Below, in pieces: positions 33,330 to 42,514 of a stretch of DNA of 64,000 nt. The position numbers and the translations under genes were made by a program. The DNA comes from RPQJ01 sp041910015 (GTDB lineage Bacteria; Pseudomonadota; Gammaproteobacteria; Steroidobacterales; Steroidobacteraceae). The notes beneath the pieces are model-generated. The model worked only from the letters and a program-made list of their open reading frames with translations, was not told the DNA's origin and made no database searches. The DNA is taken from positions 44,535-108,534 of the forward strand of contig JAYRRR010000077.1 in NCBI GenBank assembly GCA_041910015.1, in the 5' to 3' direction. Position 1 is the stretch's first letter, and every line of letters begins with the position of its first letter.

Positions 33330-34379
33330 ATGACCGCAATGAGCCCCCCGGTCGCCCGGCGGCCGCGACGCGACCTGCGCCTGCTGCTGCCGGCCCTCGC
33401 GTTCGCCGTCGCAGGCTGGAGCGCCTCCGGCGTCGCGGCCGAGCCGACGCCGCCGGAGCGTGCCGCCCTGCAGCGACAACTGGACGAGGCGCGCAGCCGG
33501 CTCGACGAAGCGGCGCGCGACGTGGCGGAACTGACTGGCCGGCTCTATGGCGGTGATGGCAACGCACCCCTTCATGGCCTCCGCCAGGACGGGTTGTTCG
33601 GCCCACCGCGCGGGGCCATGCTCGGCATCAACATCGGCGGCGACGCCAACGCCACCCGCACCGAGGGCGTCGAGGTCATGAGCGTCAGTCCGTCGGGGCC
33701 AGCGGAGGCCGCAGGGCTGCGCAAGGGCGACGTCATCATGGCGGTGGACGGCAAGCCGCTCGCGAAGACCAGCGACCGCAGCGGCGCGCGGCAACTCGCC
33801 GAGCACATCCGCGGCATCGAGCCGGGCGCGGTCGTCAAGCTCGACTATCTGCGCGATGGCAGGAAATCGACGGCCTCGGTCACGACTGTGGCGGCCGAGC
33901 CGCCACTGACCCGCCTCGCCCGCGACCACCTGCCGATGCTCGAGGGGCTCGATCTGCCGATGGATTTGGGCGAGTTCCTCGGCGGCCCCGGACGCGGATT
34001 CCGCTCGCTCGAACTCGTGCCGATCACGCCGAAGCTCGGCCAGTATTTCGGCACCGACAAGGGTCTGCTCGTCGTGCGCGCTCCTGCCACGCCGGGCCTG
34101 AAGCTGGAGGAGGGCGACGTGATCCTGACCATCGGCGGGCGCACGCCCGAGAATCCGCGCCACGCCTTCCGCATCCTCGGCTCGTACGAACCCTCCGAAC
34201 AGGTCAAGGTCGATGTCCTGCGGCAACGCAAGCGACTGACGCTCGATGTGACATTGTCGCGGGACACTGCCTCGGGCCCCGCCTTGCGCGCCCCCACTTC
34301 GCCGCGCCCGCCGCCGCCCGTCGCACCGCCCGCGGCTCCGCCAGCCACCCCGCGCGCCAGCGGCCTGGTGTCTTCCTGA
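33330..34379 (+). CDS. Periplasmic protein with two PDZ domains
   Basis: 349 residues. A basic N-terminus and hydrophobic stretch (LRLLLPALAFAVAGWSASGVAA) form a signal peptide or anchor. A short coiled coil (ERAALQRQLDEARSRLDEAARDVAEL) follows. PDZ 1 is near 92-185 (AEAAGLRKGDVIMAVDGKPL) and a second PDZ near 225-310 (PATPGLKLEEGDVILTIGGRTP). The C-terminus is proline- and alanine-rich. No protease triad is present, so it is not a DegP-type enzyme. It starts 26 bases after the anti-sigma stop and may act in signal sensing for that pair. GAGGTGGA precedes the ATG. Confidence 0.75.
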   Translation: MTAMSPPVARRPRRDLRLLLPALAFAVAGWSASGVAAEPTPPERAALQRQLDEARSRLDEAARDVAELTGRLYGGDGNAPLHGLRQDGLFGPPRGAMLGINIGGDANATRTEGVEVMSVSPSGPAEAAGLRKGDVIMAVDGKPLAKTSDRSGARQLAEHIRGIEPGAVVKLDYLRDGRKSTASVTTVAAEPPLTRLARDHLPMLEGLDLPMDLGEFLGGPGRGFRSLELVPITPKLGQYFGTDKGLLVVRAPATPGLKLEEGDVILTIGGRTPENPRHAFRILGSYEPSEQVKVDVLRQRKRLTLDVTLSRDTASGPALRAPTSPRPPPPVAPPAAPPATPRASGLVSS

Positions 34380-34381
34380 GA

Positions 34382-34421
34382 CATGGGGTCCGACCCCACC
34401 CGAACGAGGTCTGACCCCATG
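34382..34421. repeat. REP-like hairpin with GGGGTC/GACCCC arms
   Basis: CATGGGGTCCGACC (34382-34395) and GGTCTGACCCCATG (34408-34421) are inverted repeats with one mismatch in 14 and a 12-base loop. GGGGTC-N-GACCCC palindromes of this kind are dispersed in many proteobacterial genomes and are linked with REP-associated tyrosine transposases. It lies between the PDZ gene and queA. Confidence 0.65.
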
Positions 34422-34456
34422 GGCCCGGCGGGGGCTGCGGTAGGATGCGCGCCCCT

Positions 34457-35512
34457 ATGCGGCGCAGCGATTTCCATTACCAGCTTCCCGACGAGCTGAT
34501 CGCTCGTCATCCCGCCGCGGAGCGCTCCGGCAGCCGCCTGCTGCACCTCGACGGCAGGGACGGCGCGCTCGTCGATCGCCGGTTTCGCGACTTGCCGGAC
34601 CTGCTGCGGCCCGGCGACCTGCTGGTCTTCAACGACACCCGCGTCGTGCCGGCGCGACTCATTGGACACAAGGCGGGCAGCGGCGGGCGGGTCGAGGTCA
34701 TGCTCGAGCGGCTGCTCGGGGGCCGGCAGGCGCTCGTGCAGTTGGGGGCGAGCAAGCCGTCGCGGCCCGGCACCGTGATCCGGTTCGACGCTGCCGCGGC
34801 GCTGACGGTGACCGGTCGCAACGGCGAGTTCTGGACGGTCGAATTCGACACCGATGCCCACGCGGTGTTCGAGCGTCTCGGCGAGACGCCCTTGCCGCCC
34901 TATGTCGCGCGCCCAGCCGAGGCGTCCGACCGCGAGCGCTACCAGACCGTCTATGCACGCGAGCCTGGAGCGGTCGCGGCACCCACGGCCGGGCTGCATT
35001 TCGATGCGGCGACGCTCGACGCGTGCGGTGCGGTCGGCGTACGGTTCGCCTACGTCACGCTGCACGTGGGGGCAGGCACGTTCCAGCCCGTGCGCGTCGA
35101 CGACGCGGCGCAGCACCGCATGCATGCCGAAGTCTACGCCGTGCCCGCGGCGACCTGCGACGCGATCGCGACCACGCGGGCCCGAGGCGGGCGCGTGATC
35201 GCGGTCGGTACGACCGCGGTGCGCTCGCTCGAGAGTGCGGCCGTCGATGGCGATCTCCGCCCGGCCGCCGCCGAGACGCGCCTGTTCATCACACCGGGCT
35301 GGAAGTTCCGCGTGGTCGATGCAATGGTGACGAACTTCCACCTGCCGGAGTCGACGCTGCTGATGCTCGTGAGCGCCTTTGCCGGCCGGGAGCAGGTGCT
35401 GCGTGCCTACGCCCACGCGGTGGCGCAGGGCTACCGCTTCTTCAGCTACGGCGATGCGATGTTCGTCGAGCCGTCGCCCGGCGCGCTCGTCCCGAGGAGT
35501 ACCGCCGCTTGA
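34457..35512 (+). CDS. queA: S-adenosylmethionine:tRNA ribosyltransferase-isomerase
   Basis: 351 residues, standard for QueA. Family motifs include the N-terminal FHYQLPDELIARHPA, DLLVFNDTRVVPARL, PPYVARP, APTAGLHFD and the C-terminal FHLPESTLLMLVSAFAG. The enzyme transfers and isomerises the ribosyl group of SAM onto 7-aminomethyl-7-deazaguanine in tRNA to form epoxyqueuosine. The ATG at 34457 is chosen by homology; TAGGAT at 34441-34446 could be a -10 with a very short leader. tgt follows with overlapping stop and start, so the two queuosine steps are coupled. Confidence 0.95.
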   Translation: MRRSDFHYQLPDELIARHPAAERSGSRLLHLDGRDGALVDRRFRDLPDLLRPGDLLVFNDTRVVPARLIGHKAGSGGRVEVMLERLLGGRQALVQLGASKPSRPGTVIRFDAAAALTVTGRNGEFWTVEFDTDAHAVFERLGETPLPPYVARPAEASDRERYQTVYAREPGAVAAPTAGLHFDAATLDACGAVGVRFAYVTLHVGAGTFQPVRVDDAAQHRMHAEVYAVPAATCDAIATTRARGGRVIAVGTTAVRSLESAAVDGDLRPAAAETRLFITPGWKFRVVDAMVTNFHLPESTLLMLVSAFAGREQVLRAYAHAVAQGYRFFSYGDAMFVEPSPGALVPRSTAA

Positions 35513-36684
35513 GGTTCGACCTGCTCGGTACGGAAGGCGCCGCACGTCGCGGTCGCCTGCATCTCGCGCACGGCGTCGTCGAGACACCGGTGTTCATGCC
35601 CGTGGGGACGTATGGAACCGTGAAGGCCATGACGCCGGAGGAACTCACGGGTCTCGGCGCGCAGATCGTGCTCGGCAACACGTTCCACCTGATGCTGCGT
35701 CCCGGCACGGAGGTCATCCGCGCCCACGGCGGCCTGCACGGCTTCATACACTGGCCGGGGCCCATCCTCACGGACTCCGGCGGCTTCCAGGTCTTCAGCC
35801 TCGCCGAACTGCGCAAGCTCACGGAGGCGGGCGTCCATTTCCGCTCGCCGGTCAATGGTGACACCGTCTTTCTGAGCCCCGAGATCTCGATGCAGGTGCA
35901 GACGGCCCTCGACGCCGACGTGGTCATGGCGTTCGACGAGTGTCCGCCGTATCCGGCGACGGAGCCGCAGGCGCGCAGTTCGATGGAACTCTCGATGCGC
36001 TGGGCGCGACGCAGCCGCACCGCATTCGACGATCTGGGCAATCCCAATGCCCTGTTCGGCATCGTGCAGGGCGGCACCCACCTGCCGCTGCGGCAGGAGT
36101 CGGCTGCGCAACTGCGCGAAATCGGCTTCGATGGCTACGCCGTCGGCGGCCTGGCCGTGGGCGAGCCGGCGGCGGATCGCAACGCGGTGCTCGAAGGGCT
36201 GGAACCGCATCTGCCGCGGGACCGGCCGCGCTACCTGATGGGCGTCGGCACGCCGACCGACATCGTGCAGGCCGTCGCACGCGGCATCGACATGTTCGAC
36301 TGCGTGATGCCGACGCGCAACGCACGCAACGGACACCTGTTCACGTCGCAGGGCGTCGTGAAGGTCCGCAATGCCGCTCACCACGCGGACACCGGTCCGC
36401 TCGACCCGTACTGCGCCTGCTACACGTGCCGCAACTACTCGCGCGCCTACCTGCGCCATCTCGACCGCTGCAACGAGATCCTCGGGGCGCGGCTCAACAC
36501 CATCCATAACCTCCACTACTACCTGACCCTGATGACCCGGATCCGCGGCGCGCTGGAGGCTGGTCGGTTCGCCGAATTTCGGCGGACGTTCCTGTCGGGC
36601 CCCGAAGCGCAATCGGGAAATGGGGGACGTTCACCTGTTTCGGTGAACCTTGGCGTCGGCGTCGATGACAGTGGGCGGAAATAG
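35509..36684 (+). CDS. tgt: Queuine tRNA-ribosyltransferase (guanine transglycosylase)
   Basis: 391 residues from a TTG start at 35509 that overlaps the queA stop (TTGA), with GAGGAG upstream at 35493-35498. The catalytic pieces are present: ILTDSGGFQVFS, FDECPPYPA, GIVQGG, MFDCVMPTRNARNGH (nucleophile region) and the zinc site CACYTCRNYS with the later His of NLHYY. It exchanges guanine-34 for preQ1 in GU(N) tRNAs. The last 30 or so residues (after RRTFLSGP) do not look like normal Tgt; the DNA there is a REP-like hairpin, which has apparently replaced the original 3' end. Confidence 0.95.
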   Translation: MRFDLLGTEGAARRGRLHLAHGVVETPVFMPVGTYGTVKAMTPEELTGLGAQIVLGNTFHLMLRPGTEVIRAHGGLHGFIHWPGPILTDSGGFQVFSLAELRKLTEAGVHFRSPVNGDTVFLSPEISMQVQTALDADVVMAFDECPPYPATEPQARSSMELSMRWARRSRTAFDDLGNPNALFGIVQGGTHLPLRQESAAQLREIGFDGYAVGGLAVGEPAADRNAVLEGLEPHLPRDRPRYLMGVGTPTDIVQAVARGIDMFDCVMPTRNARNGHLFTSQGVVKVRNAAHHADTGPLDPYCACYTCRNYSRAYLRHLDRCNEILGARLNTIHNLHYYLTLMTRIRGALEAGRFAEFRRTFLSGPEAQSGNGGRSPVSVNLGVGVDDSGRK

Positions 36685-36703
36685 CCGAATGCCCCCTGTT
36701 TCC
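36617..36703. repeat. REP-like element pair (inverted) overlapping the 3' end of tgt
   Basis: A plus-strand unit GGAAATGGGGGACGTTCACC (36617-36636) contains GTTCACC (36629-36635), which pairs with GGTGAAC (36642-36648) around a 6-base loop. An inverted second unit, GAATGCCCCCTGTTTCC, lies at 36687-36703. Two inverted copies about 50 bases apart are the layout of a REPIN. The first unit and loop encode the C-terminus of Tgt; the second stops just before the yajC -10 element. Confidence 0.6.
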
Positions 36704-36710
36704 TCTCGGG

Positions 36711-36716
36711 TATAAT
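36711..36716 (+). promoter_or_regulatory. Consensus -10 element upstream of yajC
   Basis: TATAAT, a perfect -10 hexamer, lies 49 bases upstream of the yajC ATG and directly downstream of the REP-like pair. A matching -35 is weak (AATGCC at 17-base spacing). It probably drives yajC-secD-secF separately from queA-tgt. Confidence 0.5.
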
Positions 36717-36765
36717 CGGCGGCCTTTTGCGGCCCCCGGCTTCCTGGGGCGACGGGAGTTTCCTG

Positions 36766-37098
36766 ATGGACTGGTTGATCGCAAGCGCCCATGCACAGGC
36801 CGCCGCCGGTGGCGGGCAGCCCAGTGCGCTGCTGCAGATGCTGCCGCTGCTGCTGATTTTCGTCGTGTTCTACTTCCTGCTGATCCGGCCGCAGGCCAGG
36901 CGGGCGAAGGAGCACAAGACCATGGTCGCGGCGCTCGGCGTTGGCGACGAGGTCGCCACGTCGGGCGGCATCCTCGGCAGGGTCACGGAGACCGGCGAGC
37001 AGTTCCTCACGGTCGAGATCGCCGATGGCGTGCGGGTGAAGATCCAGCGCCACACGATCGCGAGCGTGCTGCCGAAGGGCACGCTGAAGAGCGCCTGA
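36766..37098 (+). CDS. yajC: Preprotein translocase subunit YajC
   Basis: 110 residues with one N-terminal membrane helix (LLQMLPLLLIFVVFYFLLI) and the family motif RPQARRAKEHKTMVAALGVGDEV, followed by a small beta domain (TSGGILGRVT). YajC associates with SecDF in the inner membrane and assists Sec-dependent export. The ATG at 36766 follows GGGAG. It is the first gene of yajC-secD-secF, with secD 31 bases downstream. Confidence 0.95.
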   Translation: MDWLIASAHAQAAAGGGQPSALLQMLPLLLIFVVFYFLLIRPQARRAKEHKTMVAALGVGDEVATSGGILGRVTETGEQFLTVEIADGVRVKIQRHTIASVLPKGTLKSA

Positions 37099-37129
37099 GC
37101 CGGCGCGCCCGGACCCGGAGCTTCCCCGC

Positions 37130-39001
37130 ATGCATACCTATCCGGCCTGGAAGATCTGGCTGGTCACGATCGTCCTGCTCGTCGCGCTGTTGCTCGCCTT
37201 GCCAAATGTCTTCGGCGAGGCGCCGGCGCTGCAGCTCTCGCGCAACGACCGCACACCCGCCACCGAGGCCGGCCAGCAGCAGGTCACCGGCCTGTTGCAG
37301 TCCAAGGGTGTCGTGATCGAGAGCGCGTACCTCGAGGGCGATCGCCTCGTCCTGCGGTTTCGCGACGTCAACGACCGCCTGAAGGCCCGCGACGTGATCC
37401 AGGAGGGCGCGGGCGCCGAGTACCTCGTGGCGCTCTCGGAAGTGCCGCGCACTCCCCGCTGGATGCGCGTGCTGGGCCTGAAGCCGATGAGTCTCGGCCT
37501 CGACCTGCGCGGCGGCGTCTACTTCATGTACGAAGTCGACGTGAAAGGGGCCGTCCGGCAACTGCTCGCGAGCATGGAACGCGACTACCGCCAGTTGCTG
37601 CGCAACGAGCGCATCCCGTTCACGGGCGTCTCGAACGACGGTGTCGGCTCCGTCCGGATCGCGCTGCGCAGCGGCGCCGACGCGCAGCGCGTCACGAACC
37701 TGCTGCGCCGGCAGGACCCCAACCTCGTGCTCGACAGCGATTCGCTCGGTGAGGGCGGCTCGGTCACCGTGGCCCTGAGCGCGGCGCAGGTCAAGCAGCG
37801 CCAGGACTTCGCGATCCAGCAGAACATCACGACGCTGCGCAACCGCGTCGACGAGCTCGGCGTGACCGAGCCGATCGTCGCGCGCCAGGGCGTCGACCGC
37901 ATCGTCGTGCAGTTGCCCGGTGTGCAGGACCCGAACGAGGCCCTGCGCGTGCTCGGTGCCACGGCGACGCTCGAGTTCCGCCTCGTCGACGACGGTGGCG
38001 ACGTCGCGCTCGCCGAGCAGACCAAGCGTGCGCCGCTCGGCTCGAAGCTCTATCACGACCGCCAGGGCCGGCCCGTGCTGCTCAAGCGCGAGATGATCGT
38101 CTCGGGCGAGCAGCTGACCGACGCGAGCTCGGGCTTCACGCAGGGCGAGCCCGCCGTCTACGTCAAGCTCGACGCGCGCGGCGCCTCGCAGATGCTCGAG
38201 ACGACCCGCGAGAATCTTGGCAAGCCGATGGCGGTGGTCTTCATCGAGAAGAAGCGCGTCAAGGAAGACCAGCCCTGCAACGGCACGCGCGTCGGCATCG
38301 AGTGCACGACCGAAAACGTCATCAGCGTAGCGACGATCCGCGGCGTCTTCGGCAGCAACTTCCAGATCACCGGCGTCATGGCGAACGAGGCGCGCGAACT
38401 CGCGCTGCTGCTGCGCGCCGGCTCGCTCGCCGCGCCGCTCTACATCGTCGAGCAGCGCACGATCGGCCCGAGTCTCGGCGCCGACAACATCGCGCGCGGC
38501 CGCAACGCGCTGGTGATCGGCATGCTCGGCACCTGGCTGTGGATGGTGCTCTACTACCGGGCGTTCGGCATGGTCGCCAACACGGTGCTGCTCGCCAACG
38601 TCGTGCTGCTGGCGGCGCTGCTGTCGCTGCTGCAGGCCGCGCTGTCGCTGCCCGGCATCGCCGGCATCGTGCTGACGGTCGGCATGGCCGTCGACGCCAA
38701 CATCCTGATCTACGAGCGCATCCGCGAGGAGTTGCGCAACGGGTTGAGTCCGCACGCCGCGATCAACGCGGGCTTCGAAAAGGCGTTTTCGTCGATCGCC
38801 GACTCGAACATCACGACGCTGATCGCGGGCGTGGTGCTGTTCGCGTTCGGCACCGGCCCGGTCCGCGGTTTCGCCGTGGTGCTTTCGCTCGGCATCCTGA
38901 CGTCGATGTTCACGGCGCTCGTGGGCAGTCGCGTGCTGATCCACCTGATCTGGGGACGCCGCCGGAAGATCGGGCGCCTGTCCATCGGCGGGGGGTACTG
39001 A
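37130..39001 (+). CDS. secD: Protein translocase subunit SecD
   Basis: 623 residues. An N-terminal membrane helix (IWLVTIVLLVALLLALP) is followed by a large periplasmic region with the SecD signature LGLDLRGGVYF, then five C-terminal helices starting near NIARGRNALVIGMLG. The conserved VDANILIYERIREEL motif is intact. SecD with SecF uses the proton gradient to pull exported proteins into the periplasm. It is separated from secF by three bases. Confidence 0.95.
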   Translation: MHTYPAWKIWLVTIVLLVALLLALPNVFGEAPALQLSRNDRTPATEAGQQQVTGLLQSKGVVIESAYLEGDRLVLRFRDVNDRLKARDVIQEGAGAEYLVALSEVPRTPRWMRVLGLKPMSLGLDLRGGVYFMYEVDVKGAVRQLLASMERDYRQLLRNERIPFTGVSNDGVGSVRIALRSGADAQRVTNLLRRQDPNLVLDSDSLGEGGSVTVALSAAQVKQRQDFAIQQNITTLRNRVDELGVTEPIVARQGVDRIVVQLPGVQDPNEALRVLGATATLEFRLVDDGGDVALAEQTKRAPLGSKLYHDRQGRPVLLKREMIVSGEQLTDASSGFTQGEPAVYVKLDARGASQMLETTRENLGKPMAVVFIEKKRVKEDQPCNGTRVGIECTTENVISVATIRGVFGSNFQITGVMANEARELALLLRAGSLAAPLYIVEQRTIGPSLGADNIARGRNALVIGMLGTWLWMVLYYRAFGMVANTVLLANVVLLAALLSLLQAALSLPGIAGIVLTVGMAVDANILIYERIREELRNGLSPHAAINAGFEKAFSSIADSNITTLIAGVVLFAFGTGPVRGFAVVLSLGILTSMFTALVGSRVLIHLIWGRRRKIGRLSIGGGY

Positions 39002-39004
39002 GTC

Positions 39005-39940
<936 letters not shown>

Positions 39941-39980
39941 TCGGCCGCCCACACGACCACGAGCCTGGGCGGGATAAGGC

Positions 39981-40982
39981 GTGATCGAACTGGTCTGGGC
40001 GGCGTTCCTCACCCTGTTCCTGGGGCTGCTGTTTCTCGACCTGAGCGTCCTGCACCGCGAGTCGGCGGCGCTGTCGGTCAGGCAGGCGCTGTTCTGGACG
40101 GCCGTCTGGATCGGCGTGGCGATGTCGTTCACCGGCGTCGTGTACGGGCTCTACGAGCATCGCTGGCTCGGATTCGAGCCAGGGCCGGGCGTCGGGCTCG
40201 GCGGCGACGTCGGACGCGACGCCGTGCTGCAGTACATCACGGGCTACGTGCTCGAGTGGTCGCTGTCGGTCGACAATATCTTCGTCATGGCCGTGATCTT
40301 CAGCTACCTGAAGATCCCGACGCACTTCCAGTACCGCGTGCTGTTCTGGGGCATCGTGGGCGCCATCGTGCTGCGTGGCCTGATGATTGCGGCGGGCACC
40401 GCGCTGCTGCAGCACTTCGACTGGATGTTCTACGTCTTCGGCGGCATCCTGCTCGTGTCTGCGCTGCGCATGCTGAAGAACGGCGAAGAGGAGCAGGACG
40501 TCGGCAACAGCGTGCCGGCCCGGCTGGTGCGGCGGTTCGTGCCCGTGACGGACGAAATCGAGCGTGCGCGGTTCTTCGTCCGTCGCGAGGGCCGGCTGTA
40601 CGCGACGCCGCTGTTCGTGGCGCTGGTCATGGTCGAACTCACCGACGTCGTCTTCGCGGTCGATTCGATCCCGGCCATCCTGGCCGTGACGCGCGATCCA
40701 TTCCTCGTCTTCACGTCCAATGCGTTCGCGATCCTCGGCCTGCGTTCGCTCTACTTTGCGGTGGCGGGCCTGATGGCCATGTTCCGCTACCTCAAGTACA
40801 GCCTCGTGCTGATTCTCGCGTTCGTCGGCATGAAGATGCTGCTCGTCACGCATTACCACGTTCCGAACCACATCTCGCTGCTGATCATCCTCGGCACGCT
40901 CGGCGCGGGTATCGTCGCGTCGGTGATTGCGGCGCGTCGGGAGCACGGTCGAGGGGCGGCGGGCTCGGGCCCGCCGCACTGA
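39981..40982 (+). CDS. TerC-family membrane protein (Alx-like)
   Basis: 333 residues from a GTG start with GGATAAGG upstream. About eight to nine membrane helices are present. The TerC signatures are SVDNIFVMAVIFSYLKIP near 95-112 and ELTDVVFAVDSIPAILAVT near 215-235; both contain the acidic residues presumed to bind metal. Relatives of the Alx/TerC group export Mn2+ or give tellurite resistance. No tellurite genes are nearby, so a manganese or metal-homeostasis role is more likely. The stop is three bases from the convergent permease gene. Confidence 0.85.
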   Translation: MIELVWAAFLTLFLGLLFLDLSVLHRESAALSVRQALFWTAVWIGVAMSFTGVVYGLYEHRWLGFEPGPGVGLGGDVGRDAVLQYITGYVLEWSLSVDNIFVMAVIFSYLKIPTHFQYRVLFWGIVGAIVLRGLMIAAGTALLQHFDWMFYVFGGILLVSALRMLKNGEEEQDVGNSVPARLVRRFVPVTDEIERARFFVRREGRLYATPLFVALVMVELTDVVFAVDSIPAILAVTRDPFLVFTSNAFAILGLRSLYFAVAGLMAMFRYLKYSLVLILAFVGMKMLLVTHYHVPNHISLLIILGTLGAGIVASVIAARREHGRGAAGSGPPH

Positions 40983-40985
40983 GCC

Positions 40986-42437
40986 TCAGCGACCGCTCTT
41001 GCGCAGCTCGCTGTGGCGGTAGCCGTAGAACACGTAGATTGCGATGCCGACCGCCGTCCAGACGGCGAGCCGCAGCCACGTGTCGCGGGGCAGGGAGACC
41101 ATCATGCCCGCGCAGATGATCGCGCCGGCCGTGCAGACGAACCATGGCGCGGGAGTGCGGAACGGGCGCTTCAACTCGGGCCGTGTGTAGCGCAGCACCA
41201 GTACGCCGATGCACACGGTCGTGAAGGCGAGCAGCGTGCCGATCGAGACGAGTTCGCCGAGGATCGTCACCGGGAAAAGGCCGCCGATCAGCGCGGCGAG
41301 CGCACCGGTGATCAGCGTGCCGATGTACGGTGTCTTGTGCGTCGGGTGCACCTTGCGGAAGAACGGCGGCAGCAAGCCGTCGCGCGACATCGCGTAGAAG
41401 ATGCGCGGCTGGCCGAGCATCATCACCAGCATCACCGAGGTCATGCCCGCGATGGCGCCGAGCTTGATCCAGCCCGCGAGCCACGACAGCTCGGGGTGCC
41501 GGTCCAGCGCCAGCGCGACCGGGGCCGGCGTGTTGAGCGCCGAGTAGTGGACCATGCCGGTCAGCACCGCCGAGACGGCCACGTAGAGCACTGTGCAGAT
41601 GACCAGGCTGCCCATGATGCCGAGCGGCATGTCGCGTTGCGGGTTCTTCGCCTCCTGTGCCGCAGTCGAAACGGCGTCGAAACCGATGTAGGCAAAGAAG
41701 ATGATGCCCGAGGCCTGGACGATGCCGCTCCAGCCGAAGTGACCGAACGTGCCGGTGTTCGGCGGGATGAACGGCTGCCAGTTGGCGCCGTCCACGGCCC
41801 ACATCCCGAAGCCGATGAACAGGATGATCACCGCGACCTTGATCGCGACGACGACCGCGTTGAAGCGCGCCGACTGGTGGATGCCGACGTAGCACAGGGC
41901 CGTGAGCGCCGCAACGGCGAGCACCGCGGGCAGGTTGATGATGGCGCCGGTGCGCACCACTTCGTAGTGGCCGGCGCCCTTCGTGAACGGGGCGTTGGTC
42001 AGCGCATCGGGCAGGTGGACGCCGAACTGCTCGCAGAGGCTCACCACGTACCCGGACCAGCCGACCGCCACGGTCGCGGCCGCGAACAGGTATTCGAGGA
42101 TCAGGTTCCAGCCGATGAACCAGGCGACGAATTCGCCGAGCGTTGCGTAGGAATAGGAATAGGCGCTGCCCGAAACCGGGATCATCGACGCGAACTCGGC
42201 GTAGCAGAGCCCGGCGAATGCGCAACCCAGGCCGGCGATCAGGAACGAGACGACGAGCGCCGGACCCGCGTGGTTCGCGGCCGCCGTGCCCGTCAGCACG
42301 AAGATGCCGGTGCCGATGATGGCACCGATGCCGAGCAGGATCAGCGCGCGCGCGTCGAGCGTGCGGCGCAGTTCGTTGTCGGCGTCGGCCTCGTGCAGTT
42401 CGCCGATCGGCTTCGTCGAAAACAGTGGGTGCGGCAT
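40986..42437 (-). CDS. APC-superfamily amino acid permease (cationic amino acid transporter-like)
   Basis: 483 residues with about twelve to thirteen membrane helices. LGIGAIIGTGIFVLTG near 35-50 is the substrate-binding unwound helix of the APC superfamily; FAYIGFDAVSTAAQEAKNPQRDMP and the GQPRIFYAMSRDGLLPP segment are typical of the CAT/YfnA group. It probably imports an amino acid with protons at the inner membrane. The ATG at 42437 matches the family N-terminus. The frame upstream to 43388 is the shadow of suhB. Confidence 0.85.
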   Translation of the reverse strand: MPHPLFSTKPIGELHEADADNELRRTLDARALILLGIGAIIGTGIFVLTGTAAANHAGPALVVSFLIAGLGCAFAGLCYAEFASMIPVSGSAYSYSYATLGEFVAWFIGWNLILEYLFAAATVAVGWSGYVVSLCEQFGVHLPDALTNAPFTKGAGHYEVVRTGAIINLPAVLAVAALTALCYVGIHQSARFNAVVVAIKVAVIILFIGFGMWAVDGANWQPFIPPNTGTFGHFGWSGIVQASGIIFFAYIGFDAVSTAAQEAKNPQRDMPLGIMGSLVICTVLYVAVSAVLTGMVHYSALNTPAPVALALDRHPELSWLAGWIKLGAIAGMTSVMLVMMLGQPRIFYAMSRDGLLPPFFRKVHPTHKTPYIGTLITGALAALIGGLFPVTILGELVSIGTLLAFTTVCIGVLVLRYTRPELKRPFRTPAPWFVCTAGAIICAGMMVSLPRDTWLRLAVWTAVGIAIYVFYGYRHSELRKSGR

Positions 42438-42514
42438 GGGGTCTCGCGTGCGACGGTCCGCCCGGGGGCGATGCCGCCGGACTGTACCGGACCGCACGGA
42501 GCCGGGGTAGGGGC

